Shown: piece by piece, positions 27,962 through 37,820 of the stretch | How positions within the stretch are numbered: position 1 is the first letter of the stretch | Layout: every line of letters starts with the position of its first letter | Origin: Bacteroidales bacterium SW299 | GTDB lineage: Bacteria > Bacteroidota > Bacteroidia > Bacteroidales > Bacteroidaceae | Assembly: GCA_019550975.1 (NCBI GenBank) | Contig: SDWH01000005.1 | Span: 1 to 64,000 of the forward strand | DNA: 64,000 bases | Reading direction: 5' to 3' | Program-made: the position numbers and the translations under genes | The notes under the pieces: model-generated | Database searches by the model: none | Told to the model about the DNA's origin: nothing | What the model saw: only the letters and a program-made list of their open reading frames with translations

Positions 27962-30900
27962 GCTTTCTTCTTTTTAGATCGGTCTGTTGAGATGTATGAA
28001 TAGATTGCCGGTACGATATACATGGTCAGGAATGTCGATACGAGCATACCTCCCACAACGGCCGTACCCATGGCAATGCGCTGGTTGGCTCCTTCTCCCG
28101 TTGCGAATGCCAGCGGAATCAGTCCCAGCACGGTGGCTGCGCTGGTCATCAGGATCGGGCGTAGCCGTTGCAGGGCCGCATCGCGGATGGCATGCATCTT
28201 GTCTTCTCCCGCTTCCTGCTTCTGGTTGGCAAATTCCACGATCAGGATACCGTTCTTTGCTACCAGACCGATCAGCATGATGATGCCTATCTGACTGAAT
28301 ATATTCATCGTTATATCTCCGAAATACATGAATATCAGTGCTCCGGCAATGGCCAGCGGAACGGTGAGCATGATGACGAGCGGATCTTTGAAACTTTCGA
28401 ACTGCGCCGAAAGAATCAGGTAGATCAGCACCAGGGCAAAGATGAAGGCAAACATCAGGCTCGACGAACTCTCGCGGTAGTCTTTCGAGTCGCCCGACAG
28501 AGCCGTGCGGAAGGTTTCGTCAAGCACCTTCTCTGCAATCTTGTCCATTTCGTCCAGTCCGTCGCCGATGGTCTTCCCTTCGGCCAGTCCCGCAGAGATG
28601 GTGGCCGACACGAAACGGTTGTAGTGGTAAAGTTTCGGCGGCGCCACGGTTTCGGCAAAGTCCACCAGGTTGTCCATCTGGATCATTTCTCCCTTGTCGT
28701 TGCGGATGTAGATGGATTTCACGCTGGCAGGCTGGTTGCGCTGCTGGCGGTTGATCTGTCCGAGAATCTCGTACTGCTTTCCGTTCATGTAGAAATATCC
28801 CATGCGTTGTCCGCTCAGCCCGTACTGCAGGGCCTCGCCGATGTCGCGCACGTTTACTCCCATTGTTCCCGCCTTGTCGCGGTTGATGTTTACGTGCATC
28901 TCGGGACTGCTGAATTTCAGGTCAACGTCAGCCATCTGGAAAGTGGGGTTGTCGTATACTTCCGCGAGAAATTCGGGCAGCACTTCCTGAAGCTTTTCCA
29001 GACTGACTGCCTGAAGCACATACTGCACCGGCATACTGCTTTTCCGTCCTCCGAATGACGACTGCTGGCGGACGAACGACCGCGCTTTCGTATGCTTCTG
29101 GACGGCTTTCGATATTTCTTCCGCCACTTCCATCTGTGTATAGTCGCGTTCTTTGATGTCTTTCAGGGTTATCTGGATGTTTCCGCTTCCGCTTGATACG
29201 CGTGCGGTGACAAATGCCGCGTCCGGGATGACAGAATCCACCAGCGCGTTTATTTCTTCGGTATAATCGCGGATATATTCGTAGCTGGCGCCTTCAGCCG
29301 CGCGCGTGTTGATGGTGATTTGCGAGCGGTCTTCCAGCGGTGCCATTTCCGAAGGAATCTGTCCCCAGAGTATGCCGATAAGCGCCATTGTGACGATGAC
29401 GATGGGGATAGCTATGGCTCTTCTTTTCAGAAAGCTTCTGAGCGAGCGCGAGTAAAGGTTGTTCATGCCTTCGAAGAAAGGTTCCGTTTTCCGGTAGAAC
29501 CAGTTTTTCTTTTCCTGATATTTCAGCATTTTGGTGGCGAGCATCGGTGTGAAGGTGAGTGCCGCAAAGGCAGAGATGATGACCGAACCTGCCACGACAA
29601 AGCTGAACTCGCGGAAGAGCCGTCCGCTGGTTCCCTCCATAAAGACGATGGGGAGGAACACCGCCGCCAGTGTGATAGTGGTGGACACTACGGCGAAGAA
29701 GATTTCCTTGGCCCCTTCGATGCCTGCCTCAAACGGTTTCATCCCCCGTTCGATGCGGATGTAGATATTTTCGGTCATTACAATCGCATCGTCTACCACA
29801 AGTCCCACCGAGAGCACGACTGCCAGCATGGTCAGCACGTTGATGGAGAATCCGGCGACATACATCACGAAGAAAGCTCCGATGAGCGATACCGGAATCA
29901 CAATGCACGGTATCAGGGTGACGCGCCAGTCGCGCAGGAACAGGAATATGATGATGATTACCAGCACGAATGCCTCATATACGGTGCTTTCCACTTCGGC
30001 GATGGAGGCGCGGATAAACCGCGTATTGTCGAATCCGTAGGTATACGTCACGTCTTCGGGCAGGTCTTTCTCCATCTGCTTCATGCGTTCGTATACAGCA
30101 TCGGCGATCTCTATGTGGTTGGCTCCCGGCTGGGGAATCACTACAACACCCACCATCGGCACCCCATTCATCTTCATGTAGCTCTTCAGGTCGGCAGGTC
30201 CCAGTTCGGCGTAACCGATGTCGCTGAACCGGATGATGCGCCCGTTGTCTTCTTTCAGAATCACGTTGTTGAACTCCTTTGCAGTGTGCATCAGTCCCAT
30301 GGTGCGCAGCGTCAGTTCCACTGTGTTTCCTTCGATGCTTCCGGACGGCAGCTCCAGGTTCTGTTCGTCGACCGCGTTCTTCACGTCGACGGGCGTAATT
30401 CCGTATCCTGCCATTTTCACAGGATCGAGCCACAGACGCATGGAGTAGCGTTTTTCTCCCCAGATGGATACGCTGCTCACGTCAGGAATGGTCTGGAGCT
30501 GCTCCTTGACGGTCAGGTCGGCGATTTCGCTCAGTTCGAGCAGCGAGCGTGTGTTGCTCTGGATGGCCACCATCAGGATGGGGCTGGCATCGGCATCAGC
30601 CTTTGAAACCGTGGGCGGGTCGCAGTCGCGGGGCAGATAGCGCTGAGCGCGCGATACCTTGTCGCGCACGTCGTTGGCAGCCGTTTCCAGATCGACGGAA
30701 AGCTCAAACTCTACTGTGATGCGTGACTGTCCCTGCTGGCTGGTACTCGAAAGGGAACGGATGCCCGGGATACCGTTGATGTTCTGTTCCAGCGGCTCTG
30801 TGATCTGGTTTTCAATTACTTCGGCATTTGCTCCCGGATAACTGCATGTAACGGATATGATCGGGTTGTCTACAGACGGATATTCGCGTACTCCCAGTGT

Positions 30901-30990
30901 GGTGTATCCTATCAGGCCGAACAGCAGGATAATCACGGTAAGCACGGTTGCCAGCACCGGCCGTCTGATACTAAGTTCGGATATGTTCAT
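27958..30990 (-). CDS. RND multidrug efflux pump (AcrB/MexB type)
   Basis: 1010 residues, the usual length for the HAE1 family. The proton relay aspartates are D400-D401 in VGLVVDDAIVM; membrane helices flank two large periplasmic loops. Pumps drugs or bile salts from periplasm to exterior through the TolC partner; the substrate range cannot be read from sequence. Adaptor gene ends 18 bp upstream and tolC overlaps downstream. Confidence 0.93.
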   Translation of the reverse strand: MNISELSIRRPVLATVLTVIILLFGLIGYTTLGVREYPSVDNPIISVTCSYPGANAEVIENQITEPLEQNINGIPGIRSLSSTSQQGQSRITVEFELSVDLETAANDVRDKVSRAQRYLPRDCDPPTVSKADADASPILMVAIQSNTRSLLELSEIADLTVKEQLQTIPDVSSVSIWGEKRYSMRLWLDPVKMAGYGITPVDVKNAVDEQNLELPSGSIEGNTVELTLRTMGLMHTAKEFNNVILKEDNGRIIRFSDIGYAELGPADLKSYMKMNGVPMVGVVVIPQPGANHIEIADAVYERMKQMEKDLPEDVTYTYGFDNTRFIRASIAEVESTVYEAFVLVIIIIFLFLRDWRVTLIPCIVIPVSLIGAFFVMYVAGFSINVLTMLAVVLSVGLVVDDAIVMTENIYIRIERGMKPFEAGIEGAKEIFFAVVSTTITLAAVFLPIVFMEGTSGRLFREFSFVVAGSVIISAFAALTFTPMLATKMLKYQEKKNWFYRKTEPFFEGMNNLYSRSLRSFLKRRAIAIPIVIVTMALIGILWGQIPSEMAPLEDRSQITINTRAAEGASYEYIRDYTEEINALVDSVIPDAAFVTARVSSGSGNIQITLKDIKERDYTQMEVAEEISKAVQKHTKARSFVRQQSSFGGRKSSMPVQYVLQAVSLEKLQEVLPEFLAEVYDNPTFQMADVDLKFSSPEMHVNINRDKAGTMGVNVRDIGEALQYGLSGQRMGYFYMNGKQYEILGQINRQQRNQPASVKSIYIRNDKGEMIQMDNLVDFAETVAPPKLYHYNRFVSATISAGLAEGKTIGDGLDEMDKIAEKVLDETFRTALSGDSKDYRESSSSLMFAFIFALVLIYLILSAQFESFKDPLVIMLTVPLAIAGALIFMYFGDITMNIFSQIGIIMLIGLVAKNGILIVEFANQKQEAGEDKMHAIRDAALQRLRPILMTSAATVLGLIPLAFATGEGANQRIAMGTAVVGGMLVSTFLTMYIVPAIYSYISTDRSKKKKA

Positions 30991-31008
30991 GGATGTAGGG
31001 AATTAGAG

Positions 31009-32085
31009 TTATTCAATACGGTCGATAATGACCGGCATTCCTGTGCGCAGCTGCAAGGTTCCCGAAGTAAGTATTGTGTCGCCGGCAGCCAGGCCTTTGA
31101 TAACCTGTATTTCAGCTTCCGTGCGTATGCCTGTCGTCACGTCTACGGGATAAGCTTTCCCTGCGCGGTAGACAAACACCTTGTTCTTCCCCATTTCCGG
31201 AACGATGGCTTCCGAAGGAATGGCCAGCGCCTCTTTGATTTCCTCCTGCTTCAGGCTGATGTCGGCATATCGTCCGGGCAATAGTTCGCCGTTTCTGTTC
31301 GGGTAGAGCGCGCGCACGGTAAGCGTGTGCGTTTCGTCGTCTATGCGCGATTCGGTGGCATATACCTGTGAATTGAATTCATTCAGGAAGCCTTCTATCT
31401 TGAACGTCAGGTTTGTTCCCTTCTTCACCTGGCGGGCATAGCGTTCCGGCACGGCGAATTCCACTTTCAGCGGAGTGATTTTGGTGAGTTTGGCGATGAC
31501 TGTAGTCGGCGAGGCGTATGCACCCGTGCTGACCTGCCTCAGGCCGATGATGCCGTCGAAAGGAGCGCGCAGTTCCGTCATGGCGATGTTTGCCTTGACG
31601 TTTTCGATGTCGGCGTTCAGGGTGGCCAGTTCGGTCTTCACCTGCTCGTAGGCTTCCTTGCTGACAGCATCGCGCTGCAGAAGTGCATTCTGCCGGAACA
31701 CCCGGTCTTCAGCCAGCGGCATCTGTGCCTCCAGCCGTTTCAGCTGCGCCTGAAGCTGGCTGTCGTTCACTTTGGCCAGCAGCTGTCCTTTGGTCACGAA
31801 GGTTCCCTCCGTAAAGTTGATGTCGATGATTTTTCCGGAGGTTTCGAACGAAAGGTCCACTTCTTCGTCGGGCACCAGTTTTCCGCTGACAAAAAGTTCA
31901 TCGGTCAGCAGGTGCGGTTTCACGATCTTTGCGTTGACATTCAGTGCTTTCTGGCTCTTTTGTCTGGGCGTGTCTTCCGTTTCGGCCAGTTCTTCATTTT
32001 CTTTCGGCGTGAATGTGTGGATGCCGGCGGCAACCAGTCCGCCGGTGATGATTACGATAATTCCCCATTTGATTCGTTTGTCCAT
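31009..32085 (-). CDS. RND periplasmic adaptor (membrane fusion protein)
   Basis: 358 residues: an N-terminal membrane anchor without a lipobox (IIVIITGGLVAAGIH), barrel-sandwich halves around a helical hairpin (QLKRLEAQMPLAEDR region), then beta-barrel and membrane-proximal domains. Bridges the pump and the TolC channel. It starts 31 bp after rsgA on the same strand, so the efflux genes may be transcribed with frr-rsgA or from a promoter inside rsgA; no TetR-type repressor is adjacent. Confidence 0.9.
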   Translation of the reverse strand: MDKRIKWGIIVIITGGLVAAGIHTFTPKENEELAETEDTPRQKSQKALNVNAKIVKPHLLTDELFVSGKLVPDEEVDLSFETSGKIIDINFTEGTFVTKGQLLAKVNDSQLQAQLKRLEAQMPLAEDRVFRQNALLQRDAVSKEAYEQVKTELATLNADIENVKANIAMTELRAPFDGIIGLRQVSTGAYASPTTVIAKLTKITPLKVEFAVPERYARQVKKGTNLTFKIEGFLNEFNSQVYATESRIDDETHTLTVRALYPNRNGELLPGRYADISLKQEEIKEALAIPSEAIVPEMGKNKVFVYRAGKAYPVDVTTGIRTEAEIQVIKGLAAGDTILTSGTLQLRTGMPVIIDRIE

Positions 32086-32116
32086 AAGATGATGTGTTTT
32101 CAGGTAAAAGGATGTG

Positions 32117-33052
32117 TCAGTAGGCGGCCCGGTATTTCCCCTCCTCTCTGTCTTCCAGTATGTTCAGGTACGACAGGTAGCGGGACTCGCTTATGTAGTG
32201 TTTTTCAACGGCTTCCCGTACGGCGCATCCGGGTTCGTTCCGGTGCGTGCAGTTGCCGTATTTGCAGTTGGCTGAGAATTCAAAAATCTCCTTGAAGTAA
32301 TGCCCCACCTCTTCGTCTTTCATGTCAAAGGTTCCAAAGCCCTTTATCCCCGGCGTGTCTATGATGTATCCTCCCTCATCAAGGGGATACATCTCAGAGA
32401 AGGTCGTTGTATGCGTTCCCTTGTTGTGAACAGCGGATATTTCCCCCGTCTTCAGGTTCTGGCCGGGCAGAATGGCATTGATGAGCGTCGATTTCCCCAC
32501 TCCCGAGTTGCCGGACAGCAGCGTGATTTTTCCGGCAAGCATTTTTTTTATTTCCCCAATTCCGGTTTCGTTCAGTGCGGAGATGCAGAAACACGGATAG
32601 CCTATGTGTGTATAGAGGTTGGTCAGGCCTTCCAGCAGCCGTTTCTCGTCGTCCGAGTAGATGTCGGTCTTGTTGAATATCAAAGCCACCGGCACACCGT
32701 ACGCTTCGGCCGATGCCAGAAAGCGGTCGATGAAAATGGTCGATGTTTCCGGGTGGTTGACCGTGGCGATGAGCATGCACTGGTCTACGTTTGCCGCAAT
32801 GATGTGCAGTTGTTTGGAAAGGTTGGATGCCCGGCGGACGATATAGTTTTTCCTGTCTTCTATTTCGGTGATGAAGGCCGTACCTTCCGTGTTCAACGTG
32901 ATGTGCACCCGGTCGCCCACAGCTATCGGGTTGGTGCTTTTGAATCCTTTCAGGCGGAAGCTGCCTTTGATCTTGCAGTCCACCAGTTGTCCGCTGTCAG
33001 TCTTGACCTGATACCAGCTCCCTGTACTTCTTATTACCAGTCCTTTCTCCAA
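32117..33052 (-). CDS. rsgA: Ribosome small-subunit GTPase A
   Basis: Late 30S maturation factor. 311 residues with an N-terminal OB fold, circularly permuted G motifs (NKTD at 127-130 before the P-loop GNSGVGKS at 181-188, then DTPG at 232-235) and a zinc site C263, C268, H270, C276. The permuted order is diagnostic. It begins 82 bp after frr on the same strand. Confidence 0.95.
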   Translation of the reverse strand: MEKGLVIRSTGSWYQVKTDSGQLVDCKIKGSFRLKGFKSTNPIAVGDRVHITLNTEGTAFITEIEDRKNYIVRRASNLSKQLHIIAANVDQCMLIATVNHPETSTIFIDRFLASAEAYGVPVALIFNKTDIYSDDEKRLLEGLTNLYTHIGYPCFCISALNETGIGEIKKMLAGKITLLSGNSGVGKSTLINAILPGQNLKTGEISAVHNKGTHTTTFSEMYPLDEGGYIIDTPGIKGFGTFDMKDEEVGHYFKEIFEFSANCKYGNCTHRNEPGCAVREAVEKHYISESRYLSYLNILEDREEGKYRAAY

Positions 33053-33134
33053 GTTCTTCAGATAGTTGATTGTTGGCCGTTGGCGGCTGGGAGGAGCGCC
33101 TGTTCCGGCCTTCCCTCCAGCCGCTTCAGCCGTG

Positions 33135-33695
33135 TTATACGGTCATGATTTCTTTGTCTTTTGCGGCCAGCAAGTCGTCAATCTGTTTGATGAACTTGTC
33201 GTGGATTTTCTGCAGTTTGGCTTCCGAATTTTTCTGTTCGTCTTCCGGCATGCCTTCTTTCACAGCCTTTTTCAGCGAGTCGATAGCGTCGCGGCGGGCG
33301 TTGCGCACACTCACCTTGGCCGTTTCTCCTTCGCCCTTGCATTGTTTTGCAAGCTGCTTGCGCCGTTCTTCGGTCAGAGGAGGGATGCCGATGCGTATGA
33401 TTTCGCCGTTGTTTTCAGGCATGATGCCCAGTTCGGAATCGATGATTGCCTTTTCGATGATGCGGAACATGCTTTTATCCCACGGCTTGATGGCGATGCT
33501 TCTCGCATCGGGGGTGGTTACGGCTGCCACGTTGTTGATTGGCACCATGCTTCCGTAGGAGTCTACCCGGATGCCGTCGAGCAGGCGTACATCCGCTTTT
33601 CCTGCACGGATGTGGGCCAGCGCTTCGTCCAGATACATGATTGCCATATTCATTTTCTCTTCAGCTTCGCTGATAATTGCTTTTGAATCTGCCAT
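33135..33695 (-). CDS. frr: Ribosome recycling factor
   Basis: 186 residues, full length. Triple-helix domain sequence such as [18 protein letters not shown] and the C-terminal [15 protein letters not shown] are typical. Splits post-termination ribosomes with EF-G. Promoter candidate at 33745-33776. First gene of the frr-rsgA(-RND) series on the minus strand. Confidence 0.95.
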   Translation of the reverse strand: MADSKAIISEAEEKMNMAIMYLDEALAHIRAGKADVRLLDGIRVDSYGSMVPINNVAAVTTPDARSIAIKPWDKSMFRIIEKAIIDSELGIMPENNGEIIRIGIPPLTEERRKQLAKQCKGEGETAKVSVRNARRDAIDSLKKAVKEGMPEDEQKNSEAKLQKIHDKFIKQIDDLLAAKDKEIMTV

Positions 33696-33744
33696 ATTAC
33701 TTACAGTTTAAATAGATATTATTCTCAGAACAATGTTTTGTGAA

Positions 33745-33776
33745 CAAAAGTAAGCTATTTTTTAGTCTTTTGCAAT
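33745..33776 (-). promoter_or_regulatory. Candidate frr promoter
   Basis: Minus strand: -7 box TACTTTTG (33745-33752) and -33 box ATTG (33773-33776, one mismatch), 20 bp apart. Confidence 0.5.
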
Positions 33777-33825
33777 AGGTGGGCGAAATATTCGGGCGAA
33801 CTTTCTGATTTTCATTTCGCCCGAT

Positions 33826-33856
33826 TTTGTCCGTTGGGGTTTTGTTGCTACATTTG
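33826..33856 (+). promoter_or_regulatory. Consensus promoter of the histidine phosphatase gene
   Basis: TTTG at 33826-33829, 19 bp, then TACATTTG at 33849-33856: both boxes match the Bacteroides consensus. The leader would be about 90 nt. Just upstream, gggcgaa occurs at 33781 and 33794 and inverted at 33816, a possible operator shared with the divergent frr promoter. Confidence 0.6.
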
Positions 33857-33950
33857 CCCCGCAAATGACAATTTGCCGTGAATGTCTGCTTTTTGCCGGT
33901 CGGGAACAGGCGGACATTTATCTGTTTTTGTATATTCTTACTTATAAAAT

Positions 33951-34469
33951 ATGACTACACTTTATTTGGCTCGCCACGGGCAGACGGAAGAGAATCTGAA
34001 ACGCATTTTTCAAGGGCATTTGCCCGGGATACTGACCGAAGAGGGGAAACGTCAGGCCGCAGAGCTGGGAGAAGCATTGGAGGAAATTGAACTGGACGCT
34101 GTGGTGAGCAGCGATCTTCAACGGGTGGTTGACACTGTCAGGATTGCGCTGGGAGAACGCCGGCTGCCATGGGAAACGACTCCTTTGCTCCGTGAGATAG
34201 ACTGGGGAAGCTGGACCGGACTTTATCTGAGTGCCGTAGACAGGAACGACCCTCCGGCTGATGTGGAAACATGGGAGATGCTTTACCGGCGTGCCGGCAA
34301 GTTTCTTGATTATATCCGCCGGAATTATGACGGAAAGCGGGTGCTGGCGGTCGGTCACGGGCAGATCAACCGTGCTGTTCAGGCTTGGCTGGAACAGATT
34401 CCGGCAGAAGGCATGAATGTAATTCCGCTGATGCGGAACGGTGAGGTCAGAGAGTTTGCCCTGGACTGA
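33951..34469 (+). CDS. Histidine phosphatase family protein
   Basis: 172 residues, phosphoglycerate-mutase-like fold. The catalytic RHG is R8-H9-G10 (YLARHGQTEEN), with the second histidine in AVGHGQINR near the C-terminus. The substrate could be a phosphosugar, phosphoglycerate or alpha-ribazole phosphate; I see nothing that decides. It is monocistronic with its own consensus promoter and a palindromic element after it. Confidence 0.85.
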   Translation: MTTLYLARHGQTEENLKRIFQGHLPGILTEEGKRQAAELGEALEEIELDAVVSSDLQRVVDTVRIALGERRLPWETTPLLREIDWGSWTGLYLSAVDRNDPPADVETWEMLYRRAGKFLDYIRRNYDGKRVLAVGHGQINRAVQAWLEQIPAEGMNVIPLMRNGEVREFALD

Positions 34470-34499
34470 CGGTTTTTGCGGGAACACCGGCATGGAGCT

Positions 34500-34570
34500 T
34501 TCACCGCAGAGCCGGCAGAGGCGCACGCTCTTGCGCTTCCTTCTGTGGCGTTCCGTGCCTCTGCGGTGAA
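34500..34570. repeat. 71-bp palindromic element between convergent genes
   Basis: Perfect 12-bp arms ttcaccgcagag (34500-34511) and ctctgcggtgaa (34559-34570) enclose a 47-bp core with its own stem (gcgca 34521-34525, tgcgc 34532-34536) and a second, shifted pairing of gcagagg with cctctgc. The arm resembles the 'caccgcagaggc' motif scattered in intergenic DNA of many bacteria. It may be a terminator for both genes or a REP-like element. Confidence 0.65.
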
Positions 34571-34577
34571 TGCTAAT

Positions 34578-35288
34578 TTAGTTGTGTACCAGCGTTCCGA
34601 TGTTTTCTCCGCCGATGACTTTCTTCAGGTTGCCTGCCGTGTCCATGTCGAAGACGATGATGGGCAGGTTGTTTTCCTTGCACATGCAGGTGGCGGTCAG
34701 ATCCATCACTTTCAGTCCGCGCGCCAGCACTTCGTCGTAGGTGATGTCGTCAAACTTGGTTGCTGTCGGATCTTTTTCCGGGTCTGCCGTATAGATGCCG
34801 TCCACACGTGTGCCCTTCAGCATCACGTCCGCCTCTATTTCGATGCCTCTTAATGAAGATCCGGTGTCGGTCGTGAAGAACGGGTTTCCGGTTCCTCCCG
34901 ACATGATGACCACTTCGCCGTTTTCCAAAGCTTCGATGGCTTTCCATTTGGAATAGAACTCGCCGATCGGTTCCATGCGGATTGCTGTCAGGACACGCGC
35001 CCTTACTCCTTCTGCCGCCAGAGCGGAGCTAAGTCCCAGGCTGTTGATTACCGTGGCCAGCATGCCCATCTGGTCGCCTTTCACGCGGTCAAACCCTTTT
35101 CCCGCGCCTGTGAGCCCGCGAAAGATGTTTCCCCCTCCGATAACGATTCCTATCTGTACGCCCATCTCATGGATCTCTTTGATTTGCCGGGCATATTCGC
35201 CCAGGCGTTTTTCATCGATGCCGTACTTTTTTTCTCCCATCAGGCTTTCCCCGCTGAGCTTTAATAAGATGCGTTTGAATTTTGCCAT
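34578..35288 (-). CDS. pyrH: UMP kinase
   Basis: Makes UDP from UMP. 236 residues of the amino acid kinase fold; KLSGESLMG near the N-terminus and IGGGNIFRG are family signatures. ATG at 35288 gives MAKFKRILLKLSGE; the longer frame reaches into the spacer after the MATE gene. Last gene of the yraN-birA-MATE-pyrH series, 13 bp after the MATE stop. Confidence 0.94.
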   Translation of the reverse strand: MAKFKRILLKLSGESLMGEKKYGIDEKRLGEYARQIKEIHEMGVQIGIVIGGGNIFRGLTGAGKGFDRVKGDQMGMLATVINSLGLSSALAAEGVRARVLTAIRMEPIGEFYSKWKAIEALENGEVVIMSGGTGNPFFTTDTGSSLRGIEIEADVMLKGTRVDGIYTADPEKDPTATKFDDITYDEVLARGLKVMDLTATCMCKENNLPIIVFDMDTAGNLKKVIGGENIGTLVHN

Positions 35289-35301
35289 GGCTGTATGTTT
35301 T

Positions 35302-36630
35302 TTATTGATTATTCGCAAAGGTAGAAAAAAATCCTTGACTGAGCAATTTTCGGCTCAGCAAGGCCTGCATTATTCCGCGCAACCCCAGGTAGGAAATGAA
35401 GGCCAGCCAGAGCGCATGGTTCCCCATTGTGCCGTGGAGCCCGTAATAGAGCAGAAAGAAGTAGGCTGATGCGATGAAAATGGCGCGCAGCATAATCCGG
35501 GTGGCGGTGGCTCCGATGCAGATTCCGTCGAGAAGAAAGGCCGAAAAGCCTGCGGCGGGGATGGCAAGTACCCATGCGAAATAGTCGCCTGAGGCGCTGA
35601 TCACTTCCGTGTCATTGGTCAGCAGACTTAGGAAGTCTTTTCCTCCGATGCCGTACAGCAGCGTGAAGCCTGCCGCCAGCGCGGTGCCCCAATAGAAAAG
35701 ATGGCGGACGGTTTGCCGGAATGCAGTGCGGTTTCCGGCTCCGGCGTATTTTCCCGACAGCGCCTCTCCGGCGTATGCAAATCCGTCCATGACGTAAGAA
35801 AACAGCGTAAACAGTTGCATGAGCAGCGTGTTCACAGCCAGTACGACATCACCGTATGCCGCTCCCGTGGAAGTGAAGAATACGGTTACGGCCACAATGC
35901 ACAGCGTGCGGAAAAATATATCCCTGTTTACGTTGAAGAAGCGTTTCATCGCCTGCCTTTCAAACAGTCTGTGTCTTCGGACGTAGGGGCGGAGGCTTTT
36001 GTATTTGTGCCGGCACAGCAGGCACGCCATCAGCAGTCCGGCATATTGGGCGATAAGCGTTCCCAATGCGACGCCTGCCACTTTCATGTCGAGGGCGAAT
36101 ACGAAAAACAGGCTTGCGGCTATGTTGACGACGTTTTGCGTGATGGCGATGAACATGGGGTATCTTGAATTCTGCATTCCGATGAACCAGCCGATGAAGC
36201 TGTAGAGTCCGAGGGTGGCAGGAGCTCCCCAAATGCATATATGGAAATAGCGTGTAGCCATGTCCTGCACTTCCGGGCTGGCATCGATGAAGAAGAAGGC
36301 GAGGTGTCGGATGGGATATTGCAGGATGAGCAGGGCGGCGGCAAGCAAAAAGCTGACCGAAAGGGAGCGCAGCAGAATCCGGGTGATTTCCGCCTCGTTC
36401 CGTTGTCCGAAGGCCTGCGCCGTCAGTCCCCCTGTTCCCATGCGGAGAAATCCGAACACCCAGTAGATCATATTGAACAGCATGCCTCCCACGGCTATGG
36501 CGCCGATATATGCCGCCGACCCCAAATGGCCGACAATGGTCACGTCAACCAGTCCCAGCAATGGAACGGTGATGTTCGATACGATGGAGGGTACGGCGAT
36601 GTGCAGTATCTGTTTGTCTGTCTGGTTCAT
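35302..36630 (-). CDS. MATE-family efflux transporter (DinF-like)
   Basis: 442 residues, about twelve membrane helices, with MATE features such as MGTGGLTAQAFGQRNEAE in the first half and a related VMDGFAYAGEALSGK in the second. The latter resembles the DinF branch. Substrate unknown. One base separates it from birA upstream and 13 bp from pyrH downstream. Confidence 0.88.
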   Translation of the reverse strand: MNQTDKQILHIAVPSIVSNITVPLLGLVDVTIVGHLGSAAYIGAIAVGGMLFNMIYWVFGFLRMGTGGLTAQAFGQRNEAEITRILLRSLSVSFLLAAALLILQYPIRHLAFFFIDASPEVQDMATRYFHICIWGAPATLGLYSFIGWFIGMQNSRYPMFIAITQNVVNIAASLFFVFALDMKVAGVALGTLIAQYAGLLMACLLCRHKYKSLRPYVRRHRLFERQAMKRFFNVNRDIFFRTLCIVAVTVFFTSTGAAYGDVVLAVNTLLMQLFTLFSYVMDGFAYAGEALSGKYAGAGNRTAFRQTVRHLFYWGTALAAGFTLLYGIGGKDFLSLLTNDTEVISASGDYFAWVLAIPAAGFSAFLLDGICIGATATRIMLRAIFIASAYFFLLYYGLHGTMGNHALWLAFISYLGLRGIMQALLSRKLLSQGFFSTFANNQ

Positions 36631-36631
36631 C

Positions 36632-37447
36632 TTATGGTGCTGTTGTGTTGCTGTTTTTGTTGAGTCCGGTAAGGGTGGGGGATGGAAGCACGTATTCCAC
36701 TTCCTTGAACATGTATTTTCTGATGGCTCCGTCTTCGTCTTCCAGCACGAGCTTTCCGCTCAGCTCAATGTCTTTGAAGGATGCCATGAACTCTCCCCCC
36801 TTATCTTTGTATTTGTGGAGTCCGTCTTTTCTGTACAGACATTGTTTGTATCGTGTCGTCAGCACGCCGGTCTGTTCCGTTTCCAGCAGTCCGAAATAAT
36901 GTGCGGTCCGCTCAAGAATCTGGAGAAGCATATCCTTCGGGCAATACGTGTGTCCGGTGATTTGTTTCAGCGATACCGGATTGGGAGCGTTGCTTGCGAA
37001 TCTTTCCTGATTCAGATTCACCCCCGTCCCCGATATGGAACGGCTTATGTGTGTGCCTGTCAGGTCGTTTTCGATCAGTGTCCCGCAAAGCTTCCTGTCT
37101 TTCCAGTAAATGTCGTTGGGCCACTTGATGCGGATATTGTCGGCAAACTGCGACAGCGTTTCCTTTAGAGCCAGCGCGGTTATCTGTGAAAGCAGGAACT
37201 GGCGTCCCGCTTCCAGGCGGCTGGGATAGACGACGAAGCTGAACAGGAGGTTCTTTCCTTTTTCCGATTCCCAGCTGTTTCCCCGCTGCCCCCTTCCTGC
37301 CGACTGGAAGGAAGTGTATACGCAAGTCAGGTCTTCCTGTCTGATACGGTCGCATAATGCCTGCAGATACAGGTTGGTAGAAACCGTTTCCTCCAGAAAG
37401 ACGGGCTCCGGGAAGTTTATCGTTCGTTTAAATAGTTCATTTACCAT
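36632..37447 (-). CDS. birA: Biotin-[acetyl-CoA-carboxylase] ligase, no DNA-binding domain
   Basis: Activates biotin and attaches it to carrier proteins. 271 residues with the biotinyl-AMP loop GRGQRGNSW at 51-59 and KWPNDIYW downstream. The N-terminal helix-turn-helix of E. coli BirA is absent, so it is a ligase only. Its start overlaps yraN by 7 bp and its stop is one base from the MATE gene. Confidence 0.92.
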   Translation of the reverse strand: MVNELFKRTINFPEPVFLEETVSTNLYLQALCDRIRQEDLTCVYTSFQSAGRGQRGNSWESEKGKNLLFSFVVYPSRLEAGRQFLLSQITALALKETLSQFADNIRIKWPNDIYWKDRKLCGTLIENDLTGTHISRSISGTGVNLNQERFASNAPNPVSLKQITGHTYCPKDMLLQILERTAHYFGLLETEQTGVLTTRYKQCLYRKDGLHKYKDKGGEFMASFKDIELSGKLVLEDEDGAIRKYMFKEVEYVLPSPTLTGLNKNSNTTAP

Positions 37448-37806
37448 ATGGGCGGCAAGAAAGCGTTTTCAATATGTTCTATGTCGAAAGGAGGCCTTTC
37501 TCCGATCAGTGTGATGATGTCGAATCTGACAGGCAGATCAATCTCAAACCGGTTGAGGTATGAGTCTGTTGATGATACGATATGGCGGATTTTGCGGTCG
37601 GTTACGGCTTCTTGCGGCTGGCCGTACTTGTCGTTCCTTCTGGTTTTGACTTCTATCACAATGAGCGTATGGTCCTTTTCGGCCACGATGTCGAGGTCTT
37701 TTTTCCCGTCGTGCCAGTCTGTGTGCCTGATGAGATACCCTTTTTGCTGCAGGAAAGAAACTGCCGCTGTTTCGCCTTCCTTTCCGAGTTCATTATGTGC
37801 TGCCAT
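37441..37806 (-). CDS. YraN family putative endonuclease
   Basis: 121 residues (UPF0102). The PD-(D/E)XK-type residues are visible as D39 and E52-V53-K54 in IEVKTR. Function in vivo is not established. The start at 37806 is 9 nt or so from the predicted transcription start of a promoter with two consensus boxes. First gene of yraN-birA-MATE-pyrH. Confidence 0.87.
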   Translation of the reverse strand: MAAHNELGKEGETAAVSFLQQKGYLIRHTDWHDGKKDLDIVAEKDHTLIVIEVKTRRNDKYGQPQEAVTDRKIRHIVSSTDSYLNRFEIDLPVRFDIITLIGERPPFDIEHIENAFLPPIW

Positions 37807-37820
37807 ATTTTTCTTTTCGG

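Noticed and set aside
29320..30606. 428-codon plus-strand frame opposite the RND pump
   Set aside because: Histidine- and aspartate-rich mirror of the pump coding strand, not a gene.
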